NCBI RefSeq assembly: GCF_002355595.1
Contig: NZ_AP017422.1
Span: 7,072,823-7,136,822 of the forward strand
Length of the DNA stretch: 64,000 nucleotides
Source: Filimonas lacunae
Lineage (GTDB): Bacteria; Bacteroidota; Bacteroidia; Chitinophagales; Chitinophagaceae
Reading direction: 5' to 3'
The notes under the pieces are model-generated. The model was not told the DNA's origin. It saw nothing but the letters and a program-made list of their open reading frames with translations, and ran no database searches. Positions 35,470-44,579 of the stretch are shown here, one piece after another. How positions within the stretch are numbered: the stretch's first letter is position 1; the number at the start of each line of letters is the position of its first letter. A program made the translations under genes and the position numbers.

Positions 35470-36279
35470 ATGACAAAATATTTCAAGGCCGGCAGCTTGT
35501 GGGCTGGCCTTTTATTTACTGCATGCATCAGCCATGCACAGGAATTGTTTGTGTTTTCCGAGCCGGCCAGTAACATGCCGGCCAAATCGATGGGTGTGCG
35601 GCTAACCAGTAATATTATGACCCAGCGCATGACCGGAACACCTGATTATCAACTGCTTCCGGAGGTAATGTTGGGTGTCAACAAAAAATTGATGCTTCAC
35701 GGCGAGGGATATGTAAGTAATAGCAATGGCACCACCCGGGTAGAAGGTGGTGGGGTTTACGCCAAATACCGTTTTTACACCACTGATAATATGTATCGCC
35801 ATTTTCGGCTGGCTGCTTTTGGCAGGGCAGGCAGTTCCGGGGTAAGCCGCGTGAAGGAAGAAATTGAAACCAACGGCTTACAAAAAGGTTATGAGCTAGG
35901 GTTTATAGCTACCCAATTATTGCACAAACAGGCCATTTCGGCCAGTGTCAGTTTCGAACAGGTGGTGGGCAACAGCCGTCAAACCGGTTTTCCGGGTGAG
36001 GCCATGAATTATTCACTGTCTACCGGCAGGCTGCTTTATCCATCCAGCTATACCCATTACGGTCAGTTGAATTTTAACCTGATGGTAGAATTATTGGGCC
36101 AACACAGTTTGAATAATAATAAATCGTTCCTGGACATCGCTCCGGCCATACAGTTTATCATTAATAGCCAAACCCGGATAGATGTAGGTTACCGTCAGCA
36201 ATTATACAGCACATTAAGCCGTTATTCGGCCAATAGCTTTTTAATCCGTTTCGAGCATACGTTGTTCAACGTGCTATAA
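35470..36279 (+). CDS. Predicted outer-membrane beta-barrel protein of the metal cluster
   Basis: 269 residues: signal peptide (LWAGLLFTACISHAQ) and a series of alternating amphipathic strands rich in aromatic residues (YAKYRFYTTDNMYRHFRLAAFGRAG, QLNFNLMVELLGQ, IDVGYRQQLYSTLSRYSANSFLIRFEHTLFNVL), typical of an outer-membrane barrel and ending with a hydrophobic strand. No known enzyme motif. It lies 12 bp after the second HMA gene, so it is the fourth member of the cluster. Export or uptake pore, or metal-binding surface protein; not determinable. Confidence 0.75.
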   Translation: MTKYFKAGSLWAGLLFTACISHAQELFVFSEPASNMPAKSMGVRLTSNIMTQRMTGTPDYQLLPEVMLGVNKKLMLHGEGYVSNSNGTTRVEGGGVYAKYRFYTTDNMYRHFRLAAFGRAGSSGVSRVKEEIETNGLQKGYELGFIATQLLHKQAISASVSFEQVVGNSRQTGFPGEAMNYSLSTGRLLYPSSYTHYGQLNFNLMVELLGQHSLNNNKSFLDIAPAIQFIINSQTRIDVGYRQQLYSTLSRYSANSFLIRFEHTLFNVL

Positions 36280-36294
36280 ACCAATAAAATGAAT

Positions 36295-36364
36295 CAGCCG
36301 GAGGTATTTTCGATCACTGACAATGCGGATAAGAATTTGCCAATAGCAATCCGGCTGTTTTCTC
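36295..36364 (+). terminator. Possible terminator after the barrel gene
   Basis: CAGCCGGA (36295-36302) and TCCGGCTG (36350-36357), perfect 8-bp arms, followed by TTTTCTCTTTA. The 47-nt loop is long, so the call is moderate. Confidence 0.45.
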
Positions 36365-36372
36365 TTTACTAA

Positions 36373-36993
36373 TTACGCTTTCCCCGTTTTACGAATGGTT
36401 TCTTCCACCACCCTTGGATAATGTGCGTGTTCCAGCTGATGAATGCGTTGCGCCAGTGTAGCCGGGGTGTCATCTGCCAGCACAGGGCAGGTAGCCTGGA
36501 ATAAATGCGCGCCGTTATCAAATACTTCGTCTACCATATGTATGGTAATACCACTTTCCGGTTCTTTATTAGCAATTACGGCTTCATGCACAAAATTGCC
36601 GTACATGCCTTTCCCCCCATATTTGGGTAACAAGGCCGGGTGAATGTTCACCATGGCACCAGCATACGCCTGTACCAGGGTAGAAGGTATCTTCCATAAA
36701 AATCCGGCGAGTACCACAAAATCAATCCCCGATTGCTTTAATTCATCTACGTAACCGTTACCCCTGAAAAATTTCTCCTTCTCAATAATCAGGGTTGGAA
36801 TCTGGAACTCAGCGGCAATTTGTAAAACGCCGGCATCTATTTTATTACTCACCACCAGGGCCACTTCTATACCCTTCGATAGTGGGGAGGAGATAGTGCT
36901 ATTAAAATGCTCAATCAGCTTACGTGCATTCGATCCGGCGCCGGAAGCAAAAACTGCAATCTTTATGGTAGCGTTGTTTTTATCTGTCGTCAT
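36373..36993 (-). CDS. purN: Phosphoribosylglycinamide formyltransferase PurN
   Basis: 206 residues. It formylates GAR with 10-formyltetrahydrofolate in purine synthesis. Motifs: KIAVFASGAGSNARKLIEHF, VVLAGFLWKIPSTLV, the catalytic NIHPALLPKYGGKGMYG, SGITIHMVDEVFDNGAHLFQ and closing EHAHYPRVV. Length is normal. It is divergent from the act operon (234 bp) and convergent with the metal cluster. Confidence 0.95.
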   Translation of the reverse strand: MTTDKNNATIKIAVFASGAGSNARKLIEHFNSTISSPLSKGIEVALVVSNKIDAGVLQIAAEFQIPTLIIEKEKFFRGNGYVDELKQSGIDFVVLAGFLWKIPSTLVQAYAGAMVNIHPALLPKYGGKGMYGNFVHEAVIANKEPESGITIHMVDEVFDNGAHLFQATCPVLADDTPATLAQRIHQLEHAHYPRVVEETIRKTGKA

Positions 36994-37171
36994 ATTTGCT
37001 CTTTTATTTTATATGGCAGTAAACAATATGTTCAGTTCGTTGTTAATAAAGCCCCCTTGACAAAAATTATAACTGCTTTCTCCACGCAATTTTCAGACAA
37101 ATCGCTGAAATGCAAGCTACATGTGGTTAAAAAAATTTTTAAGGTGATGGTTTTTTGTCAGCATCGTGTCA

Positions 37172-37179
37172 TATTTTTG
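37172..37179 (+). promoter_or_regulatory. Promoter -7 element of the act operon
   Basis: TATTTTTG, exact TAnnTTTG, 48 nt before the actA ATG at 37228. TTTTTTG lies about 14 nt upstream (short spacing). Confirms that the longer upstream open frame is not the start. Confidence 0.5.
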
Positions 37180-37227
37180 CACCCGTTCACGGATATTTTT
37201 CCACATCTACACAACAGAATTGTGAAT

Positions 37228-38487
37228 ATGATCCACCTAAGTCGTTTTGCCGGGAAGTTGATATTTGGATTCACACTGGCTTTTATATTGCAGTTGGGAA
37301 ATGGTGCTTTCGCTCAGGATGGTAAAGCGTTGTTTTCGGCAAACTGTGCATCTTGTCACGCTGTAAGTAAGAAATTAACCGGTCCCGCCCTTGCAGGTGT
37401 GGAAGACCGCTGGCCTGACAAAAAAATGTTACACGCGTGGATTAAGAATAACCAGGCTGTAATTAAAAGTGGTTACCCTTATGCGGTAAACCTGTACAAT
37501 GAGTACAACAAAACTCCGATGAACACATTTCCGAACTTAACTGATGCGGAAATTGATGCAATTCTGGGTTACATTAACAAAACTGCTACAGCAACTCCAG
37601 CAACTGGTACTCCTGGTGGTGAAGTAAGTGCAGCAGCAGCTGAAGGTGACAACACCTTACTGTTTGGTATCCTTACTTTAGTTTTAGCCGTAGTTGCTTT
37701 CATCTTGTTACAGGTTAACGCAAACCTGCGTAAACTGGCTGATGACAAAGACGGAATTCCTGCACACGAACCAGTTCCTTTCTGGAGAAACAAAACCTAC
37801 ATCGCTTTCGTTGCGGTAATCTTATTCTTAGTAGGTGGCTTCTTCACTGTTAAAGGTGCTATCGGTTTAGGCCGCACACAAAGCTACGAGCCTAAACAAC
37901 CAATCTTCTACTCTCACAAAGTGCACGCCGGCATCAACCAGATCAACTGTTTGTACTGTCATGGTAATGCACAGGAAAGCAAGCAGGCTACTATTCCTTC
38001 AGTGAACGTTTGTATGAACTGTCACCTGGCTATCAATGAATATTCAGGTAAAGAGAAACTGTATAACGCAGAAGGTGAAGAAGTAAATGGTACTGCTGAA
38101 ATCCAGAAGTTATATAAATATGCTGGTTATACTCCGGGTAAACCATGGGATGCTTCTAAAGCAACTCCTATTGAATGGACACGCATTCACAATCTTCCTG
38201 ATCACGTTTATTTCAACCACTCACAACACGTGATGGCTGGTAAAGTACAGTGTCAAACCTGTCACGGCGAGATCAACAAAATGGACGAAGTGAAGCAATT
38301 TGCTGACTTAAGCATGGGCTGGTGTATTAACTGTCACCGCACTACTCAGGTTCAGTTCAAAGACAATGGCTACTACAGCATTTTCGAGAAGTACCACGAG
38401 CAGCTGAAAAACGGTAAGTTAGACAGCACTAAAGGTGTTACTGTAGAAATGATCGGTGGTACTGAGTGTCAAAAATGTCACTATTAA
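37228..38487 (+). CDS. actA: Alternative Complex III subunit ActA, multiheme c, with an extra N-terminal monoheme domain
   Basis: 419 residues from ATG 37228, followed by a signal-like helix (IFGFTLAFILQLGNGAFAQ). Six CxxCH heme motifs: C40 in an N-terminal monoheme cytochrome c domain, then C241, C262, C342, C366 and C414 in the pentaheme ActA part. A proline/alanine-rich linker and two membrane helices (about 150-165 and 190-210) separate the domains. ActA takes electrons within the periplasmic side of ACIII and passes them on. The appended heme domain could reach CuA or a soluble carrier. The frame is open 107 codons upstream but that stretch is not ActA-like. Confidence 0.92.
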   Translation: MIHLSRFAGKLIFGFTLAFILQLGNGAFAQDGKALFSANCASCHAVSKKLTGPALAGVEDRWPDKKMLHAWIKNNQAVIKSGYPYAVNLYNEYNKTPMNTFPNLTDAEIDAILGYINKTATATPATGTPGGEVSAAAAEGDNTLLFGILTLVLAVVAFILLQVNANLRKLADDKDGIPAHEPVPFWRNKTYIAFVAVILFLVGGFFTVKGAIGLGRTQSYEPKQPIFYSHKVHAGINQINCLYCHGNAQESKQATIPSVNVCMNCHLAINEYSGKEKLYNAEGEEVNGTAEIQKLYKYAGYTPGKPWDASKATPIEWTRIHNLPDHVYFNHSQHVMAGKVQCQTCHGEINKMDEVKQFADLSMGWCINCHRTTQVQFKDNGYYSIFEKYHEQLKNGKLDSTKGVTVEMIGGTECQKCHY

Positions 38488-38559
38488 TAGGATATCCCGA
38501 TCGTATAAAGATCAAAGAGACCCGTTTTACCAATTATCGAATATTATCAAATAGATATA

Positions 38560-41500
38560 ATGGAGCAGAAAAAGTACTGGCAAAGTTTTGGTGAGCTGAA
38601 TGAATCAGAAGCATTTCAGCAATCTGGTAAAGATGAGTTCCAGGAACAACTTCCTTTCGAATCCGATAGCAAAGGCTTCCTTGAGACAGCTACTCCCAGA
38701 AGAGATTTTCTGAAATATTTGGGCTTTAGCACTGCCGCTGCTGCGGTAGCTGCGAGCTGTGAGATACCTGTTAAAAAAGCAATCCCCTTTGCCAATAAAC
38801 CAGAAGATATTGTACCTGGTGTAGCTAATTATTATGCTACTACCTATGTGCAGGATGGTGATGTGTTGAGTGTTCTGGCAAGAGTAAGAGACGGCCGTCC
38901 CATCAAAATAGAAGGTAACGATCTTAGTCCTTTATATAAAGGTTGTACAACTGCCAGAGCGGAAGCTTCTGTGTTAGACCTGTATGATACAGCACGTTTA
39001 CGTTTCCCAACTATCAACGGCAAAGAAGTAACCTTCGATGCAGCAGATAAAGCAGTTGCCAGCGGTTTAAGCAACCTGGGTGGCGCTCCTGTTGTTATCT
39101 TAACTACTTCAATTGTATCTCCTACTACTAAAGAAGTAATTGCCCAGTTCTTAGCTAAATATCCAGGTAGCCGTCAAGTTACTTACGATGCGGTTTCTTA
39201 CAGCGGTATCTTACTTGCTAACGAAGCTACTTATGGTAAAAAGGCAATTCCTTCTTACCGTTTCGATAATGCTAAAGTAATCGCTTCTATCGGAGCTGAT
39301 TTCTTAGCAACCTGGTTATCTCCTGCTGAGTTTGCAAAACAATATGCACCCAACAGAAGAATAGACGAGAAAAACCCAAGCATGAGCAAGCACTTCCAGT
39401 TTGAAAGTGTGTTAAGCTCTACTGGTGCAGCTGCTGACGAAAGAATCCTTTGTCGTCCTTCAGAATGGGGTGCTATTGCAGTAGCCTTACTGAATGCGAT
39501 CAATGGTCAGGCTGTAAGCGGTTTTGACGCAAAATTAAACGAAGGCATTACTAAAACTGCCAAAGAACTGGCTGCCAACAAAGGCCAGGCTTTAGTAGTA
39601 TGTGCCAGCAACGATGTAAATGTTCAGATTGTAGTAAACGCTATCAACGAAGCGTTACAGGCTGGTGGTAAAACCATCGACTGGTCTGCTACTTTAAATA
39701 ACCGTCAGGGTATCGATTCTGAATTTGCAGCATTAGTAGAAGATATGAATGCCGGCAAAGTTGGAGCGTTATTGATTCACGGTGCAAACCCTGCTTACAG
39801 CTGGTTTGCTGCTGACAAATTCAAAAGCGGTTTACAAAAAGTAACCACTACCATCTCTTTCAACGCGAAAGAAGATGAAACAACAACTTTATGTAAGATT
39901 GTTGTTCCTGATCATCACTACCTGGAAAGCTGGGGTGATGCAGAACCAAAAACTGGTTACTTCTCTCTGATACAGCCTACTATTTTCCCATTATTCAAAA
40001 CACGCCAGTGGCAGGACAGCCTGTTAAAATGGAGTGGTGCTACTACTGATTACCTGGGTCTGGTAAAACAATACTGGATTGCTAAACTGGGTAACGAAAC
40101 AGCATGGGACAAGGCTTTACAAGATGGTGTTATCAACCCAACTGAAGCTGCTGCTACAGCTGCTACGTTTAACGCTGGTGCTGCCACTGCTGCTATCTCT
40201 GCAGTAAGCGCTCCTAAGAAAGGTGTTGAACTGGTATTATATCAAAAAGTAGGTATCGGTGAAGGCCAGGGTGCCAGTAACCCATTCCTGCAGGAATTAC
40301 CAGATCCAATCACCCGTGCAGTGTGGGATAACTATGTTATCGTTTCTCCTGCTATGGCAAGAACGCTGTTAGACATCGATCTGAACAACAATGGTCAGGC
40401 GGATGCTTACGAAACACGTCCTGCTAAAAAAGTAGTAAAAGTTACCGTTAACGGTAAAACTATACAATTACCTGCCTTGATCATTCCTGGTACCCAGGCT
40501 GATACCATCGGTATCGCTGTAGGTTACGGACGTTCTGAAAAAGTAGGTAAGGCTGCCAAAGGTGTTGGTCAAAACGCTTTCATCCTGGCTGCTTTAAAAG
40601 GCGCTACTGTAGATTACACTGCAGCTGACGTAAAAATTGAAGTGGTAAAAGGTGAAACATACGATGTAGCCTTAACACAAACACACAACCGTTACGATAC
40701 ATCACAAGGTGTACGTACCGAAGTTGTAAAAGAATTACCACTGTCTGCTTTCCTGGCCGATCCCGGACAAATCCGTGAAGAAAGGGAAGAAGAACTGAAA
40801 CCATGGGGTGGTTTAGAACATTACGAAGAAAAAGGAACCATCTATCCAACTTACGACCGTCCAGGTATTAAGTGGGGTATGAGCATAGACCTGAACGCTT
40901 GTACCGGTTGCGGTGCGTGCGTAGTGGCTTGTAACATCGAAAACAACATTCCTGTTGTAGGTAAATCAGAAGCAATGCGTTATCACGATATGCATTGGTT
41001 ACGTATTGACCGTTACTACAGTGGTGATGTTGATAATCCGGATGTAGTGTTTATGCCAATGATGTGTCAGCATTGCGACAACGCTCCTTGTGAAAACGTT
41101 TGTCCGGTAGCTGCTACCAACCACAGCTCTGAAGGTTTAAACCAAATGACCTACAACCGTTGTATTGGTACCCGTTATTGCGCTAACAACTGTCCTTTCA
41201 AGGTTCGTCGCTTCAACTGGGCTGATTACACAGGTTCTGACAGCTTCCCGGACAACCAGACTGGTGAACTGGATGAAGTGGTTCTGAACATGAACGACGA
41301 CTTAACCAGAATGGTACTGAACCCAGACGTTACAGTTCGTTCACGTGGTGTGATTGAAAAATGTTCATTCTGCGTACAACGTTTACAGGATGGCAAACTG
41401 AAAGCTAAGAAAGAAGGCAGACCGCTGAAAGATTCTGATCTGGATGTGGCTTGTAAATCAGCTTGTCCTAGCGATTGCTTTGTTTTCGGTAACGTAAACG

Positions 41501-41694
41501 ATAAAGAAAGCGATATTTACAAGGCTCGTACTGAAAACCCTAACCGCTTATACTATGCGTTAGAGCAAATTCATGTACTGCCTAACGTAAATTACCTGGC
41601 TAAAGTGCGTAATTCTGATGAACGTGCCGGCGAGCATAAAGCTCATAAAGCAGAGAAAGCTGAAAAAGCAGAAGCTCCCGCTCATCACGGTTAA
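38560..41694 (+). CDS. actB: Alternative Complex III subunit ActB, iron-sulfur and molybdopterin-like protein
   Basis: 1044 residues. A twin-arginine-like motif (RRDFLKYLGFSTAAAA, residues about 48-63) with a nearby CEI lipobox-like cysteine is followed by a B1 domain resembling a molybdopterin oxidoreductase (about 90-720) and a B2 ferredoxin domain (about 760-1010). Fe-S ligand sets: CTGCGACVVAC, CQHCDNAPCENVCPV, CIGTRYCANNCP and CSFC with CKSACPSDC, enough for three 4Fe-4S and one 3Fe-4S. B1 in ACIII is not known to carry molybdenum. It feeds quinol electrons to the hemes. The C-terminus has an HKAEKAEKAEAP low-complexity tail. Confidence 0.95.
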   Translation: MEQKKYWQSFGELNESEAFQQSGKDEFQEQLPFESDSKGFLETATPRRDFLKYLGFSTAAAAVAASCEIPVKKAIPFANKPEDIVPGVANYYATTYVQDGDVLSVLARVRDGRPIKIEGNDLSPLYKGCTTARAEASVLDLYDTARLRFPTINGKEVTFDAADKAVASGLSNLGGAPVVILTTSIVSPTTKEVIAQFLAKYPGSRQVTYDAVSYSGILLANEATYGKKAIPSYRFDNAKVIASIGADFLATWLSPAEFAKQYAPNRRIDEKNPSMSKHFQFESVLSSTGAAADERILCRPSEWGAIAVALLNAINGQAVSGFDAKLNEGITKTAKELAANKGQALVVCASNDVNVQIVVNAINEALQAGGKTIDWSATLNNRQGIDSEFAALVEDMNAGKVGALLIHGANPAYSWFAADKFKSGLQKVTTTISFNAKEDETTTLCKIVVPDHHYLESWGDAEPKTGYFSLIQPTIFPLFKTRQWQDSLLKWSGATTDYLGLVKQYWIAKLGNETAWDKALQDGVINPTEAAATAATFNAGAATAAISAVSAPKKGVELVLYQKVGIGEGQGASNPFLQELPDPITRAVWDNYVIVSPAMARTLLDIDLNNNGQADAYETRPAKKVVKVTVNGKTIQLPALIIPGTQADTIGIAVGYGRSEKVGKAAKGVGQNAFILAALKGATVDYTAADVKIEVVKGETYDVALTQTHNRYDTSQGVRTEVVKELPLSAFLADPGQIREEREEELKPWGGLEHYEEKGTIYPTYDRPGIKWGMSIDLNACTGCGACVVACNIENNIPVVGKSEAMRYHDMHWLRIDRYYSGDVDNPDVVFMPMMCQHCDNAPCENVCPVAATNHSSEGLNQMTYNRCIGTRYCANNCPFKVRRFNWADYTGSDSFPDNQTGELDEVVLNMNDDLTRMVLNPDVTVRSRGVIEKCSFCVQRLQDGKLKAKKEGRPLKDSDLDVACKSACPSDCFVFGNVNDKESDIYKARTENPNRLYYALEQIHVLPNVNYLAKVRNSDERAGEHKAHKAEKAEKAEAPAHHG

Positions 41695-41739
41695 TTGATA
41701 AAAGGAAATTGAAGGCGAAATAAGAATTTAAAGTTAAAG

Positions 41740-41753
41740 CCGGGTTAGCCCGG
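41740..41753 (+). other. Small hairpin between actB and actC
   Basis: CCGGG-TTAG-CCCGG (41740-41753). No U-tract. Possibly an mRNA processing or attenuation structure; weak evidence. Confidence 0.3.
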
Positions 41754-41769
41754 ATCTAAACCATACCAA

Positions 41770-43209
41770 ATGCATCTTAAGTACGAATCACAGCTAAGGG
41801 AACCACTGGTAACTGGTAATAAAGATTATCACCAGGTGACTGAGGATATTTGTCGCCCTATTGAAGCTAAGCCAACCAAATTATGGTATGTTGGTTTTTT
41901 CATCGCAGTATGTCTGCTGATGTTTGGTGTATATAGTGTATACAGGGAGGTTACTTACGGTATTGGCCAGTGGAACCTGAACAAAACCGTGGGTTGGGGA
42001 TGGGATATCACCAACTTCGTATGGTGGGTAGGTATCGGTCATGCCGGTACTTTGATCTCAGCGATCCTGTTGTTATTCCGTCAGGGTTGGAGAACCGGTG
42101 TAAACCGTGCGGCAGAAGCGATGACCATCTTCGCGGTAATGTGCGCAGGCCAGTTCCCTATCTTCCACATGGGTCGTGTATGGATGGCGTTCTTCGTACT
42201 GCCTTATCCTAACACCCGCGGTCCTTTATGGACTAACTTCAACTCTCCGTTGTTGTGGGACGTGTTCGCGATCTCTACTTACTTTACCGTATCACTGCTG
42301 TTCTGGTACTCAGGTCTGATTCCTGACTTCGCTACAGTTCGTGACCGCGCTAAAACTAAATTACGCAAGTTATTATATGGTGTAGCTTCTTTCGGCTGGA
42401 CCGGTAGTACTAAACACTGGCAGCGTCACGAGAGTTTATCTCTGGTACTGGCGGGTTTATCTACTCCACTGGTACTGTCTGTACACACCATTGTATCTTT
42501 TGACTTCGCAACTTCAGTTATCCCTGGCTGGCACACTACCATCTTCCCTCCCTACTTCGTAGCGGGTGCGGTATTCTCCGGTTTCGCCATGGTGCAAACG
42601 CTGATGTTGATGTTACGTAAAATCTTTGTACTGGAAGATTATATTACCCTGGGTCACATCGAAGCGATGAACAAGGTAATTGTATTAACCGGTTCTATCG
42701 TAGGTTGTGCTTACTTAACCGAGTTATTCATGGGTTGGTATAGCCAGAACAAATACGAGGGTTACACATTCTGGTACAGCCGTGCCAACCTGTTCAGCCC
42801 TTATGGCTGGAGCTACTGGGGTATGATGGCTTGTAACGTAATCAGCCCTCAGATTTTCTGGAGCAAGAAAATGAGAAGAAACCTGTTTGTTACCTTCTTC
42901 ATGAGTATCATCGTTAACATCGGTATGTGGTTCGAACGTTTTGTAATCATCGTTACTTCCCTGTATCGCGATTACTTACCATCCAGCTGGTCTGTATACT
43001 ACAGTCCTTCTACCTGGGAAATGGGCTTCTACGCCGGTACATTCGGTTTATTCTTTACCTGCTTCTTCCTGTTTGCGAAATACTTCCCTGTAATCGCCAT
43101 CGCGGAAATCAAGTACGTATTGAAAACCACCGGTGACAACTATAAGGCAGAAGTTACCAAGGAAGAAACAATGGAAGTGGATGAGTTTGTTCACGAGTAC
43201 GCACATTAA
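41770..43209 (+). CDS. actC: Alternative Complex III subunit ActC (NrfD/PsrC-like quinol-binding membrane protein)
   Basis: 479 residues with about ten membrane helices of the NrfD/PsrC family (WVGIGHAGTLISAILLLFRQGWRTGVNRAAEAMTIFAV, FSGLIPDFA-type region, LAGLSTPLVLSVHTIVSFDFA, VFSGFAMVQTLMLMLRK). It holds the quinol site at the ActB interface. In NrfD proteins quinol is oxidised on the periplasmic side. C-terminus EETMEVDEFVHEYAH. Operon position directly after actB is standard. Confidence 0.95.
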   Translation: MHLKYESQLREPLVTGNKDYHQVTEDICRPIEAKPTKLWYVGFFIAVCLLMFGVYSVYREVTYGIGQWNLNKTVGWGWDITNFVWWVGIGHAGTLISAILLLFRQGWRTGVNRAAEAMTIFAVMCAGQFPIFHMGRVWMAFFVLPYPNTRGPLWTNFNSPLLWDVFAISTYFTVSLLFWYSGLIPDFATVRDRAKTKLRKLLYGVASFGWTGSTKHWQRHESLSLVLAGLSTPLVLSVHTIVSFDFATSVIPGWHTTIFPPYFVAGAVFSGFAMVQTLMLMLRKIFVLEDYITLGHIEAMNKVIVLTGSIVGCAYLTELFMGWYSQNKYEGYTFWYSRANLFSPYGWSYWGMMACNVISPQIFWSKKMRRNLFVTFFMSIIVNIGMWFERFVIIVTSLYRDYLPSSWSVYYSPSTWEMGFYAGTFGLFFTCFFLFAKYFPVIAIAEIKYVLKTTGDNYKAEVTKEETMEVDEFVHEYAH

Positions 43210-43269
43210 TTGAATTAGAAATTAGAAAGTAGAAAGACTTTTGGTTTTTGACTTTTGAATCAAAATATT

Positions 43270-43860
43270 ATGGCAAAAAAGACATTTGTTGTTGGGGCTT
43301 TTAGCGATGAGGCGGTATTGTTTCCTGCGGTAAAGAAGGTACGTACTGCAGGCTATAAAATACAAGATGTGTATACGCCTTTTCCTGTGCATGGTTTAGA
43401 TCATGCGCTGGGTATGCGGGAAACCAGCCTGCACACTGCAGGTTTCATATATGGTATCACCGGTACTACTACTGCCCTTAGCTGCATTTCATGGGTATTT
43501 ACGAAAGACTGGCCTTTAAACATTGGTGGTAAACCTCACTTTGCTTTACCGGCATGGGTACCTATTACTTTTGAGTTAACGGTATTATTTGCGGCAGTAG
43601 GTATGGTACTTACTTTCTGCTTCCTGTGTCAGCTGGCACCTTTTGTAAAGAAGCATCACTTCCACGCCCGCGCTACTGATGACCTGTTCATCATGGCTAT
43701 TGAATGTACCAGCAAAACAAATGTTGACGAGCTACAAGCCTTCTTAAAAAGCACCGGCGCTGAAGAAGTGAACGTTCAGGTTGCTGAAGATGGATGGTGG
43801 TACGGCCGTTACGATGAGGATCAACAATTAATTACTGAACCGACAGCTACAGTTGCATAA
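43270..43860 (+). CDS. actD: Alternative Complex III subunit ActD (DUF3341)
   Basis: 196 residues from ATG 43270 (the longer frame begins at a TTG). DUF3341 signature: VGAFSDEAVLFPAVKKVRTAGYKIQDVYTPFPVHGLDHALGM, two membrane helices (about 55-78 and 95-118) and a soluble end with a second partial fold (ELQAFLKSTGAEEVNVQV). It is a structural subunit of ACIII that packs with ActC and ActE. It follows actC by 60 bp containing a purine-rich AGAAA run. Confidence 0.93.
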   Translation: MAKKTFVVGAFSDEAVLFPAVKKVRTAGYKIQDVYTPFPVHGLDHALGMRETSLHTAGFIYGITGTTTALSCISWVFTKDWPLNIGGKPHFALPAWVPITFELTVLFAAVGMVLTFCFLCQLAPFVKKHHFHARATDDLFIMAIECTSKTNVDELQAFLKSTGAEEVNVQVAEDGWWYGRYDEDQQLITEPTATVA

Positions 43861-43880
43861 AAGAATAGAACTTAAGTAAG

Positions 43881-44540
43881 ATGAAAAAATTATCAATCAT
43901 ATTTGTTCTGGCAGCAGCAGGTGTTACAATTGTTAGCTGCAGTGATTCTGCTAAGCGTAAGCCAGGAAGTGTGTATATGCCTGATATGGCTTACAGCCGT
44001 GCTTACGAAACGTACGCCGATCACAGTAACCTTGCAGAAAAAGGAATTAACTATAATAACAGACCAGTAGACGGTACTGTTGCACGTGGAGAAGAAATGC
44101 CTTTTTCACTGGCAAAAGACAAAGCTGGCGATACTGCAAACTATTTTGCTTCAAAATCAATACCTAACCCGGTTGCGGCTTTGAACGAAACTGAAATGAA
44201 AAATGCAGAGCGTTTATACCTGATCAACTGTGCTATATGTCATGGTCCTAAACTGGATGGCAATGGTCCTCTGTATAAAGGTGGTGATGGTCCATATCCT
44301 GCTAAACCTGCTACCCTGGTAGGTGACGCTAAGTATGAAGCAATGCCTGAAGGCCAGATGTTTTACTCTGTACAATACGGTAAAAACCTGATGGGAAGTT
44401 ACGCTTCTCAATTAAGCCGCAAACAGCGCTGGAGCATTATTCATTACATTAAAGCAAAACAAGCTGAAGCAAAAGGCGGTTCTGCTCCTGCCGCTGCACC
44501 AGCAGCTGCTCAGGATAGCACCACCACTGCTAAGAAATAA
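43881..44540 (+). CDS. actE: Alternative Complex III subunit ActE, monoheme c lipoprotein
   Basis: 219 residues. Lipoprotein signal with lipobox IVSC (cysteine near residue 20) and one CxxCH (CAICHGPKLDGNGP), followed by the axial-methionine region NLMGSYASQL. It is lipid-anchored at the periplasmic face, bringing the seventh heme of the complex when ActA has six. Alanine-rich C-terminus. 20 bp after actD. Confidence 0.94.
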   Translation: MKKLSIIFVLAAAGVTIVSCSDSAKRKPGSVYMPDMAYSRAYETYADHSNLAEKGINYNNRPVDGTVARGEEMPFSLAKDKAGDTANYFASKSIPNPVAALNETEMKNAERLYLINCAICHGPKLDGNGPLYKGGDGPYPAKPATLVGDAKYEAMPEGQMFYSVQYGKNLMGSYASQLSRKQRWSIIHYIKAKQAEAKGGSAPAAAPAAAQDSTTTAKK

Positions 44541-44579
44541 ACAAGAGCAAATCATTTAACCAGAGATAAAAGATATACA

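Noticed and set aside
36907-37227. 107-codon upstream extension of the ActA frame
   Set aside because: It contains no ActA-like sequence, runs through the purN promoter region and the act -7 element, and the signal sequence begins at 37228.
43210-43269. Purine-rich TAGAAA-type repeats between actC and actD as a possible regulatory RNA
   Set aside because: Short and irregular, no stable hairpin seen; more likely spacer DNA.
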